The notes: generated from the sequence alone by a model not told the origin. Shown: positions 14,256-24,463, counted from the first letter of the stretch. The stretch: DNA of 64,000 nt from Planococcus sp. CP5-4_YE (GCF_019042655.1 NZ_JAHPZO010000013.1:22318-86317), one strand, 5' to 3'. Program-made: numbers and translations.

Positions 14256-17200
14256 TTACTCGAACAATTGTTGGATGCTTTGCGTCGGCAAAGCGCCTTC
14301 ACCGCCGAGGATGTAAATGCCGCTGACGGTTTTCAGCTGCGTTTGAACAGTTTTCACTGTCGCCGCATTCGGGCCGTTCGGTGCAGTCAATACGAGTGGT
14401 GCCTTCGTTTTTGCTGCCAATACGGATCCAGCGAGTGCATCCGGGTAGTTTGCGCCGGTCGACAAGTACATGTTCTGGTTGTCGAAGGATGCTTTGAAAT
14501 GAGTGATGATCGCACTGTTCGTTTCGTAGCGTGATGCGCCGGACAGGCGGACCGGGTTTTTAAGTTCTTTTGCTGTGCTGTCAGAAACAGCGCCTTTACC
14601 GCCAACGATGAAGGTTTTGCTATAGGCTTTCGCCGCGAAATGGGCTTTCACTTCCGCTGGCAAGCCGTTCGGTTTTGTCAGCAAGATCGGCATTTTCTGG
14701 CTGCCTGCGACCGGTGCGATCGACAAGGCATCGGCAAACGCTGAACCTGTCGCTACGACCGCTTGCGTCGAAGTCTTCATTTGTTTCGCGATATTGACGG
14801 ACGTTTCGTAGCGGTTTTTGCCGCTGATGCGTTTGATGCTTGTTGATTTAATACCGAGTTCGTTCAGTTCCATTTCGACCATCGGGCTAATTGCGCCCTG
14901 TCCGCCGATCAATGTCACTTCTTTCACTTTCAAGCGTTTCAATTCATCTTTTACCACTGTCGGCAATGAATCAGTTTTTGTGAGCAATAGCGGTGCGTTT
15001 TGATATGCCGCAAGCGGCGCAGCGCTCAAGGCATCCGGGAAATCGCCGCCTGTTGCGAGCACGGCTTTACCGGATGTGCTCCAGCCTTTTTTCGAGACTT
15101 CCACCGCTGTCTCGTAGCGGCTTGTTCCGCTAATACGGTCAGCGAGATTCCATTTATCGTCCAGTGCAAGAATTGCTTGTGCGCCGTTCAAACGGCCCCA
15201 ACCTGAGACAAGATCAAAGCCAGGAGCCAATTCTTCCATTTCATACGGGAAGTCTTCTTCAAACGCCCATTCTTCCTCATAACTTGGAGGGGCATCTTCT
15301 GCAATAAACGTAACGTCATCTGCTGAAGCTGTCAGTAAGTTCTCCAACTGGCCTGGCGTAAGATCCGGGTTAATCGATTTCAAGACGCCTGCAACTGCCG
15401 CGACATGCGGTGCTGCCATAGATGTTCCAGACATCAAGCTTACATTGCCATCCGGCATCAAACTCGGGATATCGGTACCTGGTGCAACCAGGTCAAGCCC
15501 TTCGCCGTAGCTCGAATAATCCGACACTAGGTCAATTTTATTCGTTGCGCCGACAGCAATGGCGTATTTCGATGAAGCCGGGTAGGAAACTTCTTCCCAT
15601 CCTTCATTTCCAGAAGCAGCGACAATCGTCACGCCGCGCTCGCTTGCATATCTCATGGCGTATTCCAAGACACGGCTATAACCACCGCCAAGGCTCATGT
15701 TGATAATGTCGGCGCCCTGGTCCGTTGCGTACAGGATGCCGTATGCGATTTGTTCGGTGTCACCGTAACCTGATGCATCGAGCACTTTTACCGGCAGGAT
15801 TTTCGTCGACTGGTTGATGCCGGTCATTGAATAATCATTGTCCGCTTCCGCGGCGATGATGCCGGAAACGTGTGTGCCGTGGCCATAATCATCGAGTGCT
15901 TCATTATCATCATTGATGAAATCGTAGCCTGTGCTGATCATTTGGTTTTTCAAATCAGCCAGTGTGTAGTCAACCCCGGTATCGATGACCGCAGTGATGA
16001 CTTCAGTTTGGCCTTTTTGTGCTGCCAGTGACGTCATTTCCTCGAAATCGATGTCAGCGTCTTTAATGCCAAAACCGCCACCGTTATTTTCAAGAGACCA
16101 TTGCTCATCATAATAGATATCTTCTGAGTGAAGCTTGTATTGCTGGACCGGTTCGATAAAGTCGACTTCCGGCAAGCTTTCCAGCGACTGCAAAGTTTTA
16201 TTCGTTGAAGCGGCTGACATACCTGATTTCAAATCCACCACAAAGAACTGGTCGAATTTCGGCGCTTCAGCGTCAAACTCGGAAACCGATTGGATGCCAG
16301 CTGTCCCGGCTTCCGCTTTCGTCAGCGTTTCGCCTTCTTTTACTTTCACGATGACCTTATTGATCGAAGCGTCTTTTACGACATAAGGAGTCGGAAGCAT
16401 GGCCGACATGACTGATTTTCCAGCCAGCTTGTTGATATTAATCGCTTGCCCTGCTGCTTCCACATCATCTTTCAAATTCGCAGGCGCTGTTTTCAACGCG
16501 AGCGCGTATAATTCGTTGATTGCTTTCTGGTCAGCGGCAGTGATGGTCTTCGAGCTTTGGAAGCCATTTTCGGCAATGCTCGTGATCAAGCCGTCGAGCT
16601 GTTTGAGGTTTTTCTTCAATGAATCACGAACAGTTGTATCCGTCATGGCTTGATAGCCGATAAACGGAGCCAGTTTATAGTAAAGCTTAGTCAAATCTTT
16701 GCCACTTTCTGTTTGCGAAAGCACTTCACCGCGGATAACGCGCAATTGCTCAAGCAACGCCTGGTCTTCAGCAGTTTCACCCATGACAAGTTCTGCTGGG
16801 CATTGCTCATCGTTCGTTGGTTTTGATGCTTTCACGGTAACACCATCAAAGCCGATCGTGTAGCTCGCCTCGTCCACTTCTTCGCCTTCAGGTACTTCTA
16901 CCGGCAATTCTTCAGCGTAAGAAGAGACCTTTATGTAGTAGGGGCCTTCCCAGGCAATCGGGAATTTCACAGTTGATTTCTTTTCTGCAAAGCTGTAGTT
17001 GCTGAACGGGTCAAAAGGCTGGTCTTCGGTCGCGCGTTCTGCATCCGGATAGACGGTAAAGGTCAATTCATCATCCGACTGAAGGGAAACTTCAAAATGC
17101 GTATGCGCTGCGACTTGTGCAGGGTCGACATCGATCTTGTACCAATGTTCGTTGTCTTCTGCAGAAAACGTATCACTTATGTTATCTCCTTGCACCAATG

Positions 17201-17309
17201 CATCTGCATCCACTAAATCTTCAGCTTGCGCCGTTTGTGTTGCCGGTAAAACCCCAAAAAGTGATACACCCATCAAAAAACTCGTCGCAATCTTGAACGC
17301 GCGGTCCAT
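14256..17309 (-). CDS. Secreted subtilisin-like (S8) protease with three cell-wall-binding repeats
   Basis: 1017-residue exported protease. A Sec signal peptide ends near AQA-ED (about residue 29). A pre-peptidase-like beta domain (about 40-140) is followed by a long helical insert and an I9-like propeptide (about 310-390). The S8 domain has the triad D443 (VIDTGVDY), H477 (YGHGTHVSG) and S630 (SGTSMAAPH). The last 300 residues hold three CWB2 repeats, each starting R-[IL]-S-G-x-x-R-Y-E-T and containing D-A-L-S/A, which in this family bind anionic wall polymers. So it should process proteins while held in the cell wall, or feed on extracellular protein. No ABC exporter or inhibitor gene lies beside it. 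It has its own terminator. Confidence 0.93.
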   Translation of the reverse strand: MDRAFKIATSFLMGVSLFGVLPATQTAQAEDLVDADALVQGDNISDTFSAEDNEHWYKIDVDPAQVAAHTHFEVSLQSDDELTFTVYPDAERATEDQPFDPFSNYSFAEKKSTVKFPIAWEGPYYIKVSSYAEELPVEVPEGEEVDEASYTIGFDGVTVKASKPTNDEQCPAELVMGETAEDQALLEQLRVIRGEVLSQTESGKDLTKLYYKLAPFIGYQAMTDTTVRDSLKKNLKQLDGLITSIAENGFQSSKTITAADQKAINELYALALKTAPANLKDDVEAAGQAININKLAGKSVMSAMLPTPYVVKDASINKVIVKVKEGETLTKAEAGTAGIQSVSEFDAEAPKFDQFFVVDLKSGMSAASTNKTLQSLESLPEVDFIEPVQQYKLHSEDIYYDEQWSLENNGGGFGIKDADIDFEEMTSLAAQKGQTEVITAVIDTGVDYTLADLKNQMISTGYDFINDDNEALDDYGHGTHVSGIIAAEADNDYSMTGINQSTKILPVKVLDASGYGDTEQIAYGILYATDQGADIINMSLGGGYSRVLEYAMRYASERGVTIVAASGNEGWEEVSYPASSKYAIAVGATNKIDLVSDYSSYGEGLDLVAPGTDIPSLMPDGNVSLMSGTSMAAPHVAAVAGVLKSINPDLTPGQLENLLTASADDVTFIAEDAPPSYEEEWAFEEDFPYEMEELAPGFDLVSGWGRLNGAQAILALDDKWNLADRISGTSRYETAVEVSKKGWSTSGKAVLATGGDFPDALSAAPLAAYQNAPLLLTKTDSLPTVVKDELKRLKVKEVTLIGGQGAISPMVEMELNELGIKSTSIKRISGKNRYETSVNIAKQMKTSTQAVVATGSAFADALSIAPVAGSQKMPILLTKPNGLPAEVKAHFAAKAYSKTFIVGGKGAVSDSTAKELKNPVRLSGASRYETNSAIITHFKASFDNQNMYLSTGANYPDALAGSVLAAKTKAPLVLTAPNGPNAATVKTVQTQLKTVSGIYILGGEGALPTQSIQQLFE

Positions 17310-17509
17310 CCTACCATCCCCATTTCAATTTTTTTACAATTACATTAAATCTATTAAAGCACATCGGAAGACATAAAAATAGATAGTTTTAAAAATATTT
17401 TTCTGGGACTATTGATGCTTTTCTCAATCAAAGCAATTGAGCCATCCTGCTACAATAAAAAAGAAGAAGACATGCTTGAGCCAGCACATCTTCTCCCCAA
17501 TCCATCCCT

Positions 17510-18421
17510 TCATTTTTTCGCTGTCTGCTCTGGCATATCCAGCGGCGTAAAGTAATACGAACAATCCGGCCAGCCCAGTTCTTCACTAAGGATGTCAAAA
17601 GTCGAGCGGAAAAATTTCTGCATCGCTTGCGTCGGATGTGGCGATCCGGCGACTTTATCAAGCATCAGGAAGTATTCGCTCATCGAAGCTTCAAAATATG
17701 CACCTTTAGGCTCCAACCGCTCGCTGTCGAGTTCTTTATTGACGAACGGGTACGGCAGCACAAAAAACGCGGGCACATCTACGTTGGCGTCCCCGGTCCA
17801 GAACCCGTATTCGATGAAATGTTCATCGAACGCCGCTTTTTCGATGACTTTGTCCTCCGCATACGGCTCTCGGATGCTTGGCAAAACGAGTGACGAGACG
17901 TCAAACGTTCCCCAGAACAGCGCAGGCTTCATTTTTCGGGAGCGCAGCGGGCCGATGAACTTCAGCTGTTCAGCAGCCGCAAAGTGAAAGAGTTTGAGCC
18001 CCCGTATCGCCTGTTCCCAATTGAAAGTCAGCGGCGTATCGTCTTCGTTAAGATTGTTCTTATATGCCATCTCCTGCGGTTTCGGATTAACCTTCAACTC
18101 GATGCCTTTTGATGACAGCGCTTCGAAGATTTCTTTGAAATAAGTTTTGATCGATTTGGCCGTTTCGAGCGGCACGGCTTGCACATTCCCTTCGACATTG
18201 ATGAGGATGTGGCTTTCGTAAATATCCAAGTCGACTTGAAACGCCCGATCTTGATGGAATAATAAACCCGTCGTAAATCCGTTCGGTGTTATGGCTAGTG
18301 TCACATGCGCCCACTGAGGTTCTTGCTGGGCGGTTTCGAGTTTGATCTTGCCAAGAATCTGGGACAGCAAATGCAAAGTGAATTTCGTTTCTGCCCATTC
18401 GGAATGCTTGATCACGTCCAT
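17510..18421 (-). CDS. DUF5996 family protein
   Basis: 303 residues. It matches the DUF5996 pattern as I recall it: the start W-A-E-T-K-F-T-L-H-L-L-S-Q-I-L-G-K, then WAHVTLAITPNGFTTGLLF, and the C-terminal P-A-F-F-x-L-P-Y-P run with F-I-x-Y-G-F-W before it. Soluble, no signal peptide. Function is not known for the family. A GGAGGAGAAGG site supports the ATG. It appears to be monocistronic. Confidence 0.8.
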   Translation of the reverse strand: MDVIKHSEWAETKFTLHLLSQILGKIKLETAQQEPQWAHVTLAITPNGFTTGLLFHQDRAFQVDLDIYESHILINVEGNVQAVPLETAKSIKTYFKEIFEALSSKGIELKVNPKPQEMAYKNNLNEDDTPLTFNWEQAIRGLKLFHFAAAEQLKFIGPLRSRKMKPALFWGTFDVSSLVLPSIREPYAEDKVIEKAAFDEHFIEYGFWTGDANVDVPAFFVLPYPFVNKELDSERLEPKGAYFEASMSEYFLMLDKVAGSPHPTQAMQKFFRSTFDILSEELGWPDCSYYFTPLDMPEQTAKK

Positions 18422-18550
18422 TTCCTTCTCCTCCTCTGGATTTCAAATCCATAAGCGCCGGCAGTTTCTATTCCTCCTTATATTCGACATGCTTGCTGAC
18501 TTTCCTATCTTTTCTTTGAAGAGACACCGATTAACTTGCCCGTCACGGAA

Positions 18551-18585
18551 AAAACCGCTTCAGCTGAAATTGCTGAAGCGGTTTT
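18551..18585 (-). terminator. Rho-independent terminator
   Basis: AAAACCGCTTCAGC / GCTGAAGCGGTTTT with a T run on the minus strand, directly after the gene ending at 18595. Confidence 0.9.
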
Positions 18586-18594
18586 CCATAATAT

Positions 18595-18900
18595 TTACCC
18601 CCACCACATCGCTGTGACAAAGAAAGCCCATAGTGAAGCAGCTGGTGCCACAGTGAGTAAAACAATTGCATATAATTCTCGGTGAGTGTGGAATTTTTCC
18701 TGCCGTTTAATTAACAAAATCAATAAAAGCCCCGACACGATGTACAGAAATATTCCAGCGACGGTCAATCCCGTCAAATAATAGACGGGAGCAACCGGCA
18801 CCACGTGCTCACTCAAAAAATAGGCCATGCCTTGACCGAATATACAAAAACAACTAGCCAACAAAAAACACAACAGTAAACTCCATTGAAGTTTTTTCAC
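18595..18900 (-). CDS. Small membrane protein, 101 residues
   Basis: Three predicted helices (about 5-28, 38-63, 76-98); the first may be an uncleaved signal anchor (SLLLCFLLASCFCIFGQG). Unknown function. It ends in FFVTAMWWG. Monocistronic between terminators. Confidence 0.65.
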   Translation of the reverse strand: MKKLQWSLLLCFLLASCFCIFGQGMAYFLSEHVVPVAPVYYLTGLTVAGIFLYIVSGLLLILLIKRQEKFHTHRELYAIVLLTVAPAASLWAFFVTAMWWG

Positions 18901-18998
18901 TCGTACACCCCAATTTTCGATATTCCCGACTTCTCATACTCTGTCACTGATTTCTCACGGGAAGAGAAAGACAGAATATCTCATCAAATTATCCAACA

Positions 18999-19448
18999 TT
19001 ATTGAATCTCCCAGTATATCAGTGAGCCTATTTCTTTCGTCCTTTTCATCTTTACTTTCTCGAGCACTCGAATGGATGCTTGATTGGAGCGCTCGGTTTC
19101 GGCAATCACTTTTTCTACCTGTTCGTTTGCCAGCGCCCATTCGATCAAAGCGTTCATCGCTTCGCTCGCATAGCCTTTATTCCAGTACCGCTCGAGCAAC
19201 CCATATCCTATCTCCACTTGCCGCTGGTTATCAGGTTTGCCTTTAAACCCGCCATCCCCGATTACCTGGCCATCTAACTTTAGGATAATCAGCCAGCTTC
19301 CCCATGCAAACAGGCTGGGGTCTTCCAGCAACTCTTGTAAATGACGATCAATTTCCGGCCCGTTGTCGTACTGCTGGTTTTGAAGCAGCTGAGTCACTTC
19401 AGCGGTGCAAGGAATGATTTCCAATCGTTCAGTTTCTAGTTTCTTCAT
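18999..19448 (-). CDS. GNAT acetyltransferase, RimJ/RimL type
   Basis: 149 residues. N-terminal ETERLEIIPCTAEV is typical of RimJ/L-like enzymes. The acetyl-CoA segment reads EIGYGLLERYWNKGYASEA (about 91-109), with RSNQASIRVLEKVKM toward the end. Its start overlaps the stop of the PepF-type peptidase gene by four bases (ATGA), so the two are translationally coupled. Substrate unknown; a link to peptides released by PepF is a possible but untested idea. Confidence 0.83.
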   Translation of the reverse strand: MKKLETERLEIIPCTAEVTQLLQNQQYDNGPEIDRHLQELLEDPSLFAWGSWLIILKLDGQVIGDGGFKGKPDNQRQVEIGYGLLERYWNKGYASEAMNALIEWALANEQVEKVIAETERSNQASIRVLEKVKMKRTKEIGSLIYWEIQ

Positions 19449-21268
19449 TGCTTATTTTTGCCAGCCGCTGCAACGTGCTTCTCAGTCAACTCCAAGTATT
19501 CTTCAATGGCGGACGTCAGGGATTTCTGTGCATCTCGCCAAAATGCCACTTGTGTAATATCTGCTGCTAGATACTGTTCACCCAATTGCTCGACGGTCAT
19601 TTTACCGGAATCGCGCAATAACGCATCGTACCGCTCCGGGAATCCGTCCGGCTGCTGTTTGGCCTGTTCGTATATGCCGTTGCTGAATAAATAGCCGATC
19701 GTGTACGGAATATTGTAGAACGCTTTTTCGGCATCGTAGAAATGGCCGATGAACATCCATTTGTAAAGAGCCAAATCCTCAACTAGTCCGCCGTAGATAT
19801 CGTTTTCCACTTCGGAGATCATCGTTTTGATCTGCTCTGCGGAAATCATGCCCTCTGCCCGCTGCTCATAAAACTTACGTTCGAAGCGGAACATATTCGG
19901 CACGCTGATGACGTACTTTAAGCCGTCACGAATCTTCATTTCGAGCATGGCGAGCCGCTCGTTTTCGTCAGTTGTCTGTTCGATCACCGCATCCAGTACC
20001 AGATTCTCCATAAACGTAGAAGCCGTTTCCGCGACACTCGTGCCTTTTTGCTGTGCAAGCGCCGGCTCGTCGTGAATGATGAAGTTGTGATAGGCGTGGC
20101 CCAGTTCATGCGCCAAGGTTATCAAGTCCTGATAAGTATCACGATACGTCAGGAAGATCCGGCTTTCTTTGGCCAGTGGCATCGACGCACAAAATCCGCC
20201 TTCCGCTTTGCCCGGCCGGTTCTCGGCTTCGATCCAGTTTTGTTCGAATGAACGGTCGGCAAAATTCCCGAGCTTGTCGCTGAAATGGTGGAACTGCTTG
20301 CTGATGACGGTTTTCGCCGAAGCAAAATCCACTTTGTCTGAAAGCGAAAATGCCGGCGACTCCAGATCGAACCAGCCGGCTGGATCTTGGCCTGCCACTT
20401 TCAATTTCCGTTCGATATACGCTCTGTACAAATCTTTATTATCATCGAGGGCTGTGAGCATCGCATCGATTGAGGCTTCCTGGATCCGATTATGCTCGAG
20501 CATCTCTTTCAATTTATTGTTCCAACCTCGCTGTTCGTAAATCGCCAAACGAGATCCAGCCACACGGTTCAAAATGGCTGCCACTGTATCCGCGTGTGCT
20601 ACGCACGTTTCGTCCACGGCTTCAGCTGCCCGCTTTCGGCTGGCGCGGTCTTTGCCGTTTATGGCTTCATTCAATGCCTGGCCGATCGACACTTGCTGCA
20701 GTTCCCCGTCCACTTCAATAGGCACTCTCAATTTAGTTAACACCAATTCATGCTGCTGTTCCCAGCCCGACAGGCCATTGACGGACAGCTCGCTGATCAT
20801 CCGCTCCAGCTCGGCCGGCAAACGGTCCATGACCATCCCTCTTCTTTCATTCAAATAAAAAGACGAGTCCTGAACACGGCCAGAAGCGGTAAACTCCTGC
20901 CACTCCGCATCGGGAAATTCAGCAAAGGCTTGATCCAACTCGATCTGCAACGAAGCGAGCTTTGCTTTCAGCACGGCGCTTTCATCCATCAAAGCGAGTG
21001 CTGCCTGATCTGCCACATTTTCTGCATATGCACAGATGGCGAAATCATCGAGCTGCTCCCAGGCGAGCAGGGCATATTGAAATTGATCGATGATTTCCAA
21101 CAAGGCATCGTTGTCCCGCTCGTCCACCTCGCGATAATTTTGCAATTGCCCAGCCGCTTGCTCGAGTGTATTTTGCAAATCTGCCATAAATGCTTTCAGT
21201 TCTTCTGATCGGCTTGTTCCGGCATATAAAGAAGTTAAATTCCATGTTTGTGCAGTTGTCTGTTCCAC
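19445..21268 (-). CDS. pepF: M3-family oligoendopeptidase F
   Basis: About 607 residues, the usual length for PepF/M3 oligoendopeptidases. The zinc motif H387-E-L-G-H (LAHELGHAYHNF) is intact, with the third zinc ligand expected in ETASTFMENLVLD, and the C-terminal YxxGY-like region appears as IPYTIGYLFSNGIY. It hydrolyses short peptides in the cytoplasm. A GTG start at 21268 is chosen because AAGGGGA lies just upstream; an in-frame ATG at 21298 is possible. Coupled to the downstream GNAT gene. Confidence 0.92.
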   Translation of the reverse strand: MEQTTAQTWNLTSLYAGTSRSEELKAFMADLQNTLEQAAGQLQNYREVDERDNDALLEIIDQFQYALLAWEQLDDFAICAYAENVADQAALALMDESAVLKAKLASLQIELDQAFAEFPDAEWQEFTASGRVQDSSFYLNERRGMVMDRLPAELERMISELSVNGLSGWEQQHELVLTKLRVPIEVDGELQQVSIGQALNEAINGKDRASRKRAAEAVDETCVAHADTVAAILNRVAGSRLAIYEQRGWNNKLKEMLEHNRIQEASIDAMLTALDDNKDLYRAYIERKLKVAGQDPAGWFDLESPAFSLSDKVDFASAKTVISKQFHHFSDKLGNFADRSFEQNWIEAENRPGKAEGGFCASMPLAKESRIFLTYRDTYQDLITLAHELGHAYHNFIIHDEPALAQQKGTSVAETASTFMENLVLDAVIEQTTDENERLAMLEMKIRDGLKYVISVPNMFRFERKFYEQRAEGMISAEQIKTMISEVENDIYGGLVEDLALYKWMFIGHFYDAEKAFYNIPYTIGYLFSNGIYEQAKQQPDGFPERYDALLRDSGKMTVEQLGEQYLAADITQVAFWRDAQKSLTSAIEEYLELTEKHVAAAGKNKQ

Positions 21269-21382
21269 GAATAATCCCCTTTTTATCTGCGGCAGCATCC
21301 CACTGCCTTATTTGCGCACCTTTATACTCATTCTTCTTTTTCCTTAAAATCCCTTTTGCAAATAAAAATAGGACAGCGAAAC

Positions 21383-22204
21383 TTATTGCGGCTCATCCCC
21401 AGGGCGTGTCGCTTCACTTTCCACTTCTATCATCCAGGACAAGATGGTGGTGCTGTCACGGACCTCTTTTTCTTTGATTTCTTGCAGCAACGCTTGTACG
21501 CCCTCTATATTTGAAGCCACTTCAAAGCGTTTGGCCACTTCCAGCGGATTTGAAAAATCGGTGTTGGGGCATTCCACCAGCCCGTCGGTCGTCATCAAAA
21601 TGTGATTGACGCCTTTTCTTAATTCTTTTGCTCCTGTACTAAAGCAAGGCACCGGCAACTCGAATGTATTTGCTTTGCCGATCCATTCATAGAAGCTCCG
21701 ATGATTCTGCTGCATCTCGCCGAGCGCTTCGAGTTCAGGATGAAACAGGTATACTAGGCAGTCGCCGACAGATAGCCACCAAAGGAATTTGCCTTTTCTT
21801 GCTGTGCATAAGACAGCGGTTTCGCCCTGCACTTCGCTGCATGCTGTTTTAAAACGCTCGCTTTCAAAGCTTGCCAGCAATATCTCCGATAGCTGACTGA
21901 ATGCTTGTTTTACGGGCGACTTTAAAGCTTCAGTGATTAAAGTTTTCAAACGGCCAATTTCCGCAACGACGAGCTCCGCGCTTTCGGCCGTTTGATGGGC
22001 GTCCAGCAAGACGGTGAATTCCCAGTCTTCCCTTGCATTGGCCCACACCAGGCAGCCGTCTTCATTTTTCGTTTGGCCGGCAGTTGAATTGCCGCCAAAC
22101 CTTCCTACCGCGACAGGTCCGATTTGCCGAATATCCAGCTGGTCGACAAAATGCTTTTCGCTGCCGACCCAATTGAATGATATTTGCTCTTTTCTATTTG
22201 CCAT
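21383..22204 (-). CDS. PP2C-like serine/threonine phosphatase domain protein
   Basis: 273 residues. PP2C-like elements: RFGGNSTAGQTKNEDGCLVW (about residues 31-50), then FTVLLDAHQ where the second metal-binding aspartate belongs, LWWLSVGDCLVYLF, and MTTDGLVEC for the third aspartate. Family members use two Mn/Mg ions to dephosphorylate proteins; the usual DGxGG is replaced by DAHQT, so activity may be altered. The MANRK start is chosen because GGAGG is seven bases upstream. An earlier in-frame ATG at 22264 has no such site. Confidence 0.78.
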   Translation of the reverse strand: MANRKEQISFNWVGSEKHFVDQLDIRQIGPVAVGRFGGNSTAGQTKNEDGCLVWANAREDWEFTVLLDAHQTAESAELVVAEIGRLKTLITEALKSPVKQAFSQLSEILLASFESERFKTACSEVQGETAVLCTARKGKFLWWLSVGDCLVYLFHPELEALGEMQQNHRSFYEWIGKANTFELPVPCFSTGAKELRKGVNHILMTTDGLVECPNTDFSNPLEVAKRFEVASNIEGVQALLQEIKEKEVRDSTTILSWMIEVESEATRPGDEPQ

Positions 22205-22274
22205 ATGTATGTGCCTCCAAAGTTCACTAATGCGCCGACAAAGCTGCCAACTGCATTTGCCCACTGTATGCTAA

Positions 22275-22311
22275 AAAGACCTATCGCCTGTTCAAAAGGC
22301 GATAGATCTTC
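22275..22311 (-). terminator. Rho-independent terminator
   Basis: CTATCGCC / GGCGATAG stem (extended by AAGA/TCTT) with a T run on the minus strand, downstream of the TspO-like gene. Confidence 0.75.
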
Positions 22312-22437
22312 CCCCGTTCAACTCTATTGATAAGCTATGCTCTATTTTTTTACTAATAATATCCAATTCGAAATAGGCTGTCAATTTGGCATCTGCTCAG
22401 AATTCGCCTTCATTTCGCAGAATCAGCCATTCCGGTC

Positions 22438-23232
22438 TTAAACAGCATGATGGACCCCAGACAACTTTAGGCTATTTCTCGAACGGCAAATTTTTAAGCC
22501 TTTGATACCGATCAGGCAGGTAGCCGTTACAGCAATGAGCGCTAACGGAATTGCTTTCCAACCAGCTAACACCGCACCAACGCTAATGGCAACAAACGCC
22601 CATAGGATGGTGGCATAATAAGCTTTTTGATATTCAACTTCCGCTAATAGCCGTAACGAGATAGCTGTAGCGGCTGTTAACACTCCTGCTTGCCATAAAA
22701 TGCCCCACAAGCCTGTGACTGGCCATCCATAAAAAGTAAGTGCGGATGACAGGTTGGCAAATACAGCGACCGTCGTCCACCCATAATAAAGCGCAAAAGT
22801 GCCCGTGACGATCCATCTCTCTGGAGAAGTCAAGGAAGCATCCAATAGGTCCAAGAATACTGACCGCAGCAATAGCCCCATTGCTGCAAAGATAAAAACA
22901 GTTGCCCATAGCCATTCGTTGGAAGCACTCCAAATCCATGCTCCAAACCCTATGAAGATGAAACTGGAACGCGCAGCGATGCGGTCATAAATAGTTTTGG
23001 AATAGCTGATAGGGAGGAGCTGATAAATAGCATAAGCAATTGTTCCGAGAACGATAACCGACCAAATCGAAAAAGCGTATCCCGCCGGCGTAATGAGCGG
23101 ATCTGCTCCTTCGCCTTCAAATAAGCCGCCGTTTACTTTTTCCACCGCCCATACGGAGGCCGGCTGCAATAACGCTAACGCAAGAACCGCGATTCGCTGT
23201 AATTTAATCAACAAGCGTTTCAGCCATTTCAC
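22438..23232 (-). CDS. TspO/MBR-related membrane protein
   Basis: 264-residue polytopic protein with about seven to eight helices. The segment G-L-F-E-G-E-G-A-D-P-L-I-T-P-A-G-Y-A-F-S-I-W matches the conserved loop-helix of TspO/MBR-related proteins (TPAGYAFSIWSVI), and tryptophans are frequent (WIWSASNEWLWA). The N-terminus looks like a signal anchor. Ligand and role are unknown; relatives bind tetrapyrroles or carotenoid precursors. It is longer than canonical TspO (about 160). Confidence 0.75.
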   Translation of the reverse strand: MKWLKRLLIKLQRIAVLALALLQPASVWAVEKVNGGLFEGEGADPLITPAGYAFSIWSVIVLGTIAYAIYQLLPISYSKTIYDRIAARSSFIFIGFGAWIWSASNEWLWATVFIFAAMGLLLRSVFLDLLDASLTSPERWIVTGTFALYYGWTTVAVFANLSSALTFYGWPVTGLWGILWQAGVLTAATAISLRLLAEVEYQKAYYATILWAFVAISVGAVLAGWKAIPLALIAVTATCLIGIKGLKICRSRNSLKLSGVHHAV

Positions 23233-23461
23233 GTTACTTCCCCCTCCCTTATACTAAAAAACCGATTTATTCTCTCTTACAATATACACAGAATTTTCAA
23301 TCAATAAACTATATATACTATTAACTTTTCATTTATAAGCTGGCATTTATGAAAACAGCTTGCTGGCTCATGCTATACTGGACGACATAAACAGCCTTTT
23401 ATTGGTGATTTTTACTTACTCCTGTACCCACAATATGATTTCATGGAAAGCGGTGGATTAG

Positions 23462-24307
23462 ATGACTGTACTGGTGACTGGCTTTACTGGAAACGTAGGA
23501 TATGAAGTTGCCCAGAGTTTGAAAACGAAAGGTATTCCTTTTAAATGTGCGGTGCGCAATGTAGAAAAAGCCAGGAAACAATACGGCTATGCCTACGAAT
23601 TTTCATCATTGGACTTTGCCAACCCGGACAGTTTCAACCCGGCTTTAGAAAAAGTGGATCAGTTGTTTTTAATGTATCCACCTGGAGAAAACCTGAAGTT
23701 CGCGGAGTTTTTAGAAGCAGCCAAAAGAAACGGCATTCGCCACATTACTTATCTGTCAGTAAAAGATGTCCAATTTTTGCCGTTTATCCACCATCATAAA
23801 AACGAAAAACTGATTCGCAACCTGGGAGTCCCTTATACTTTCATTCGCGCCGGCTATTTTATGCAGAACCTGAATGATTTTTTAAGAGAGGAAATTAAAG
23901 AGCGTCAGCGCATTTATGTACCAGCTGGCATGGGAAAAACCAGCTTTGTCGATGTGCGGGATTTAGCGGAGATAGCTTCTTTATCTTTTCAGGATCCGCA
24001 TTTGCACCAAAATAAAGCCTATGTGATTACAGGCGATGAAGCGCTAAACTTTTCACAAGTTGCAGAAAAAATGACGAAAATTCTCGGCAAGCCAATTATC
24101 TATAAGAATCCCTCTCCGAAGGAATTTAAGCAATACATGCTGAGCCAAGGAAAAGATAAAGGATTTATCAATGTCGTCATTGGCATCCATTTCCCGACTA
24201 AATTGGGATTAGCCAAAGGCATAACTTCCGATTATCAAAAACTGACCGGTCAACACCCTAGGAAAATGGAAAGCTACCTTCATGATTACCGGCACTATTG
24301 GGAGTGA
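23462..24307 (+). CDS. NmrA-like NAD(P)-binding SDR protein
   Basis: 281 residues, atypical short-chain dehydrogenase of the NmrA/QorB group. The nucleotide loop is VTGFTGNVGYEVAQSL (residues 5-20), followed by the AVRNVEKA strand-turn and YTFIRAGYFMQNL, which is typical of the group. It could be a quinone reductase or a redox-sensing protein without catalysis. GGTGG lies before the ATG. It is monocistronic and ends in a strong hairpin terminator. It resembles the protein at 46608-47465. Confidence 0.85.
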   Translation: MTVLVTGFTGNVGYEVAQSLKTKGIPFKCAVRNVEKARKQYGYAYEFSSLDFANPDSFNPALEKVDQLFLMYPPGENLKFAEFLEAAKRNGIRHITYLSVKDVQFLPFIHHHKNEKLIRNLGVPYTFIRAGYFMQNLNDFLREEIKERQRIYVPAGMGKTSFVDVRDLAEIASLSFQDPHLHQNKAYVITGDEALNFSQVAEKMTKILGKPIIYKNPSPKEFKQYMLSQGKDKGFINVVIGIHFPTKLGLAKGITSDYQKLTGQHPRKMESYLHDYRHYWE

Positions 24308-24345
24308 CTACTGGATCATAGTTTCCAGATTAGCTCGTCAAATAA

Positions 24346-24396
24346 AACCCTGGATAAGGACACAGTTGCTGATGTGGCCCTATCCAGGGTTCTTTT
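24346..24396 (+). terminator. Rho-independent terminator
   Basis: AACCCTGGATA / TATCCAGGGTT stem with a 24-base loop, followed by CTTTT. Confidence 0.8.
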
Positions 24397-24463
24397 ATAT
24401 TCTCCGTGAATGATATAAATGAGCAGATGGCCGGTTTCAGCACTGCAAATTCCATCAAATCCA

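Noticed and set aside
17380..17509. Weak inverted repeat GAAGA...TCTTC downstream of the DUF5996 gene
   Set aside because: Stem has many mismatches and no clear T run, so not called as a terminator.
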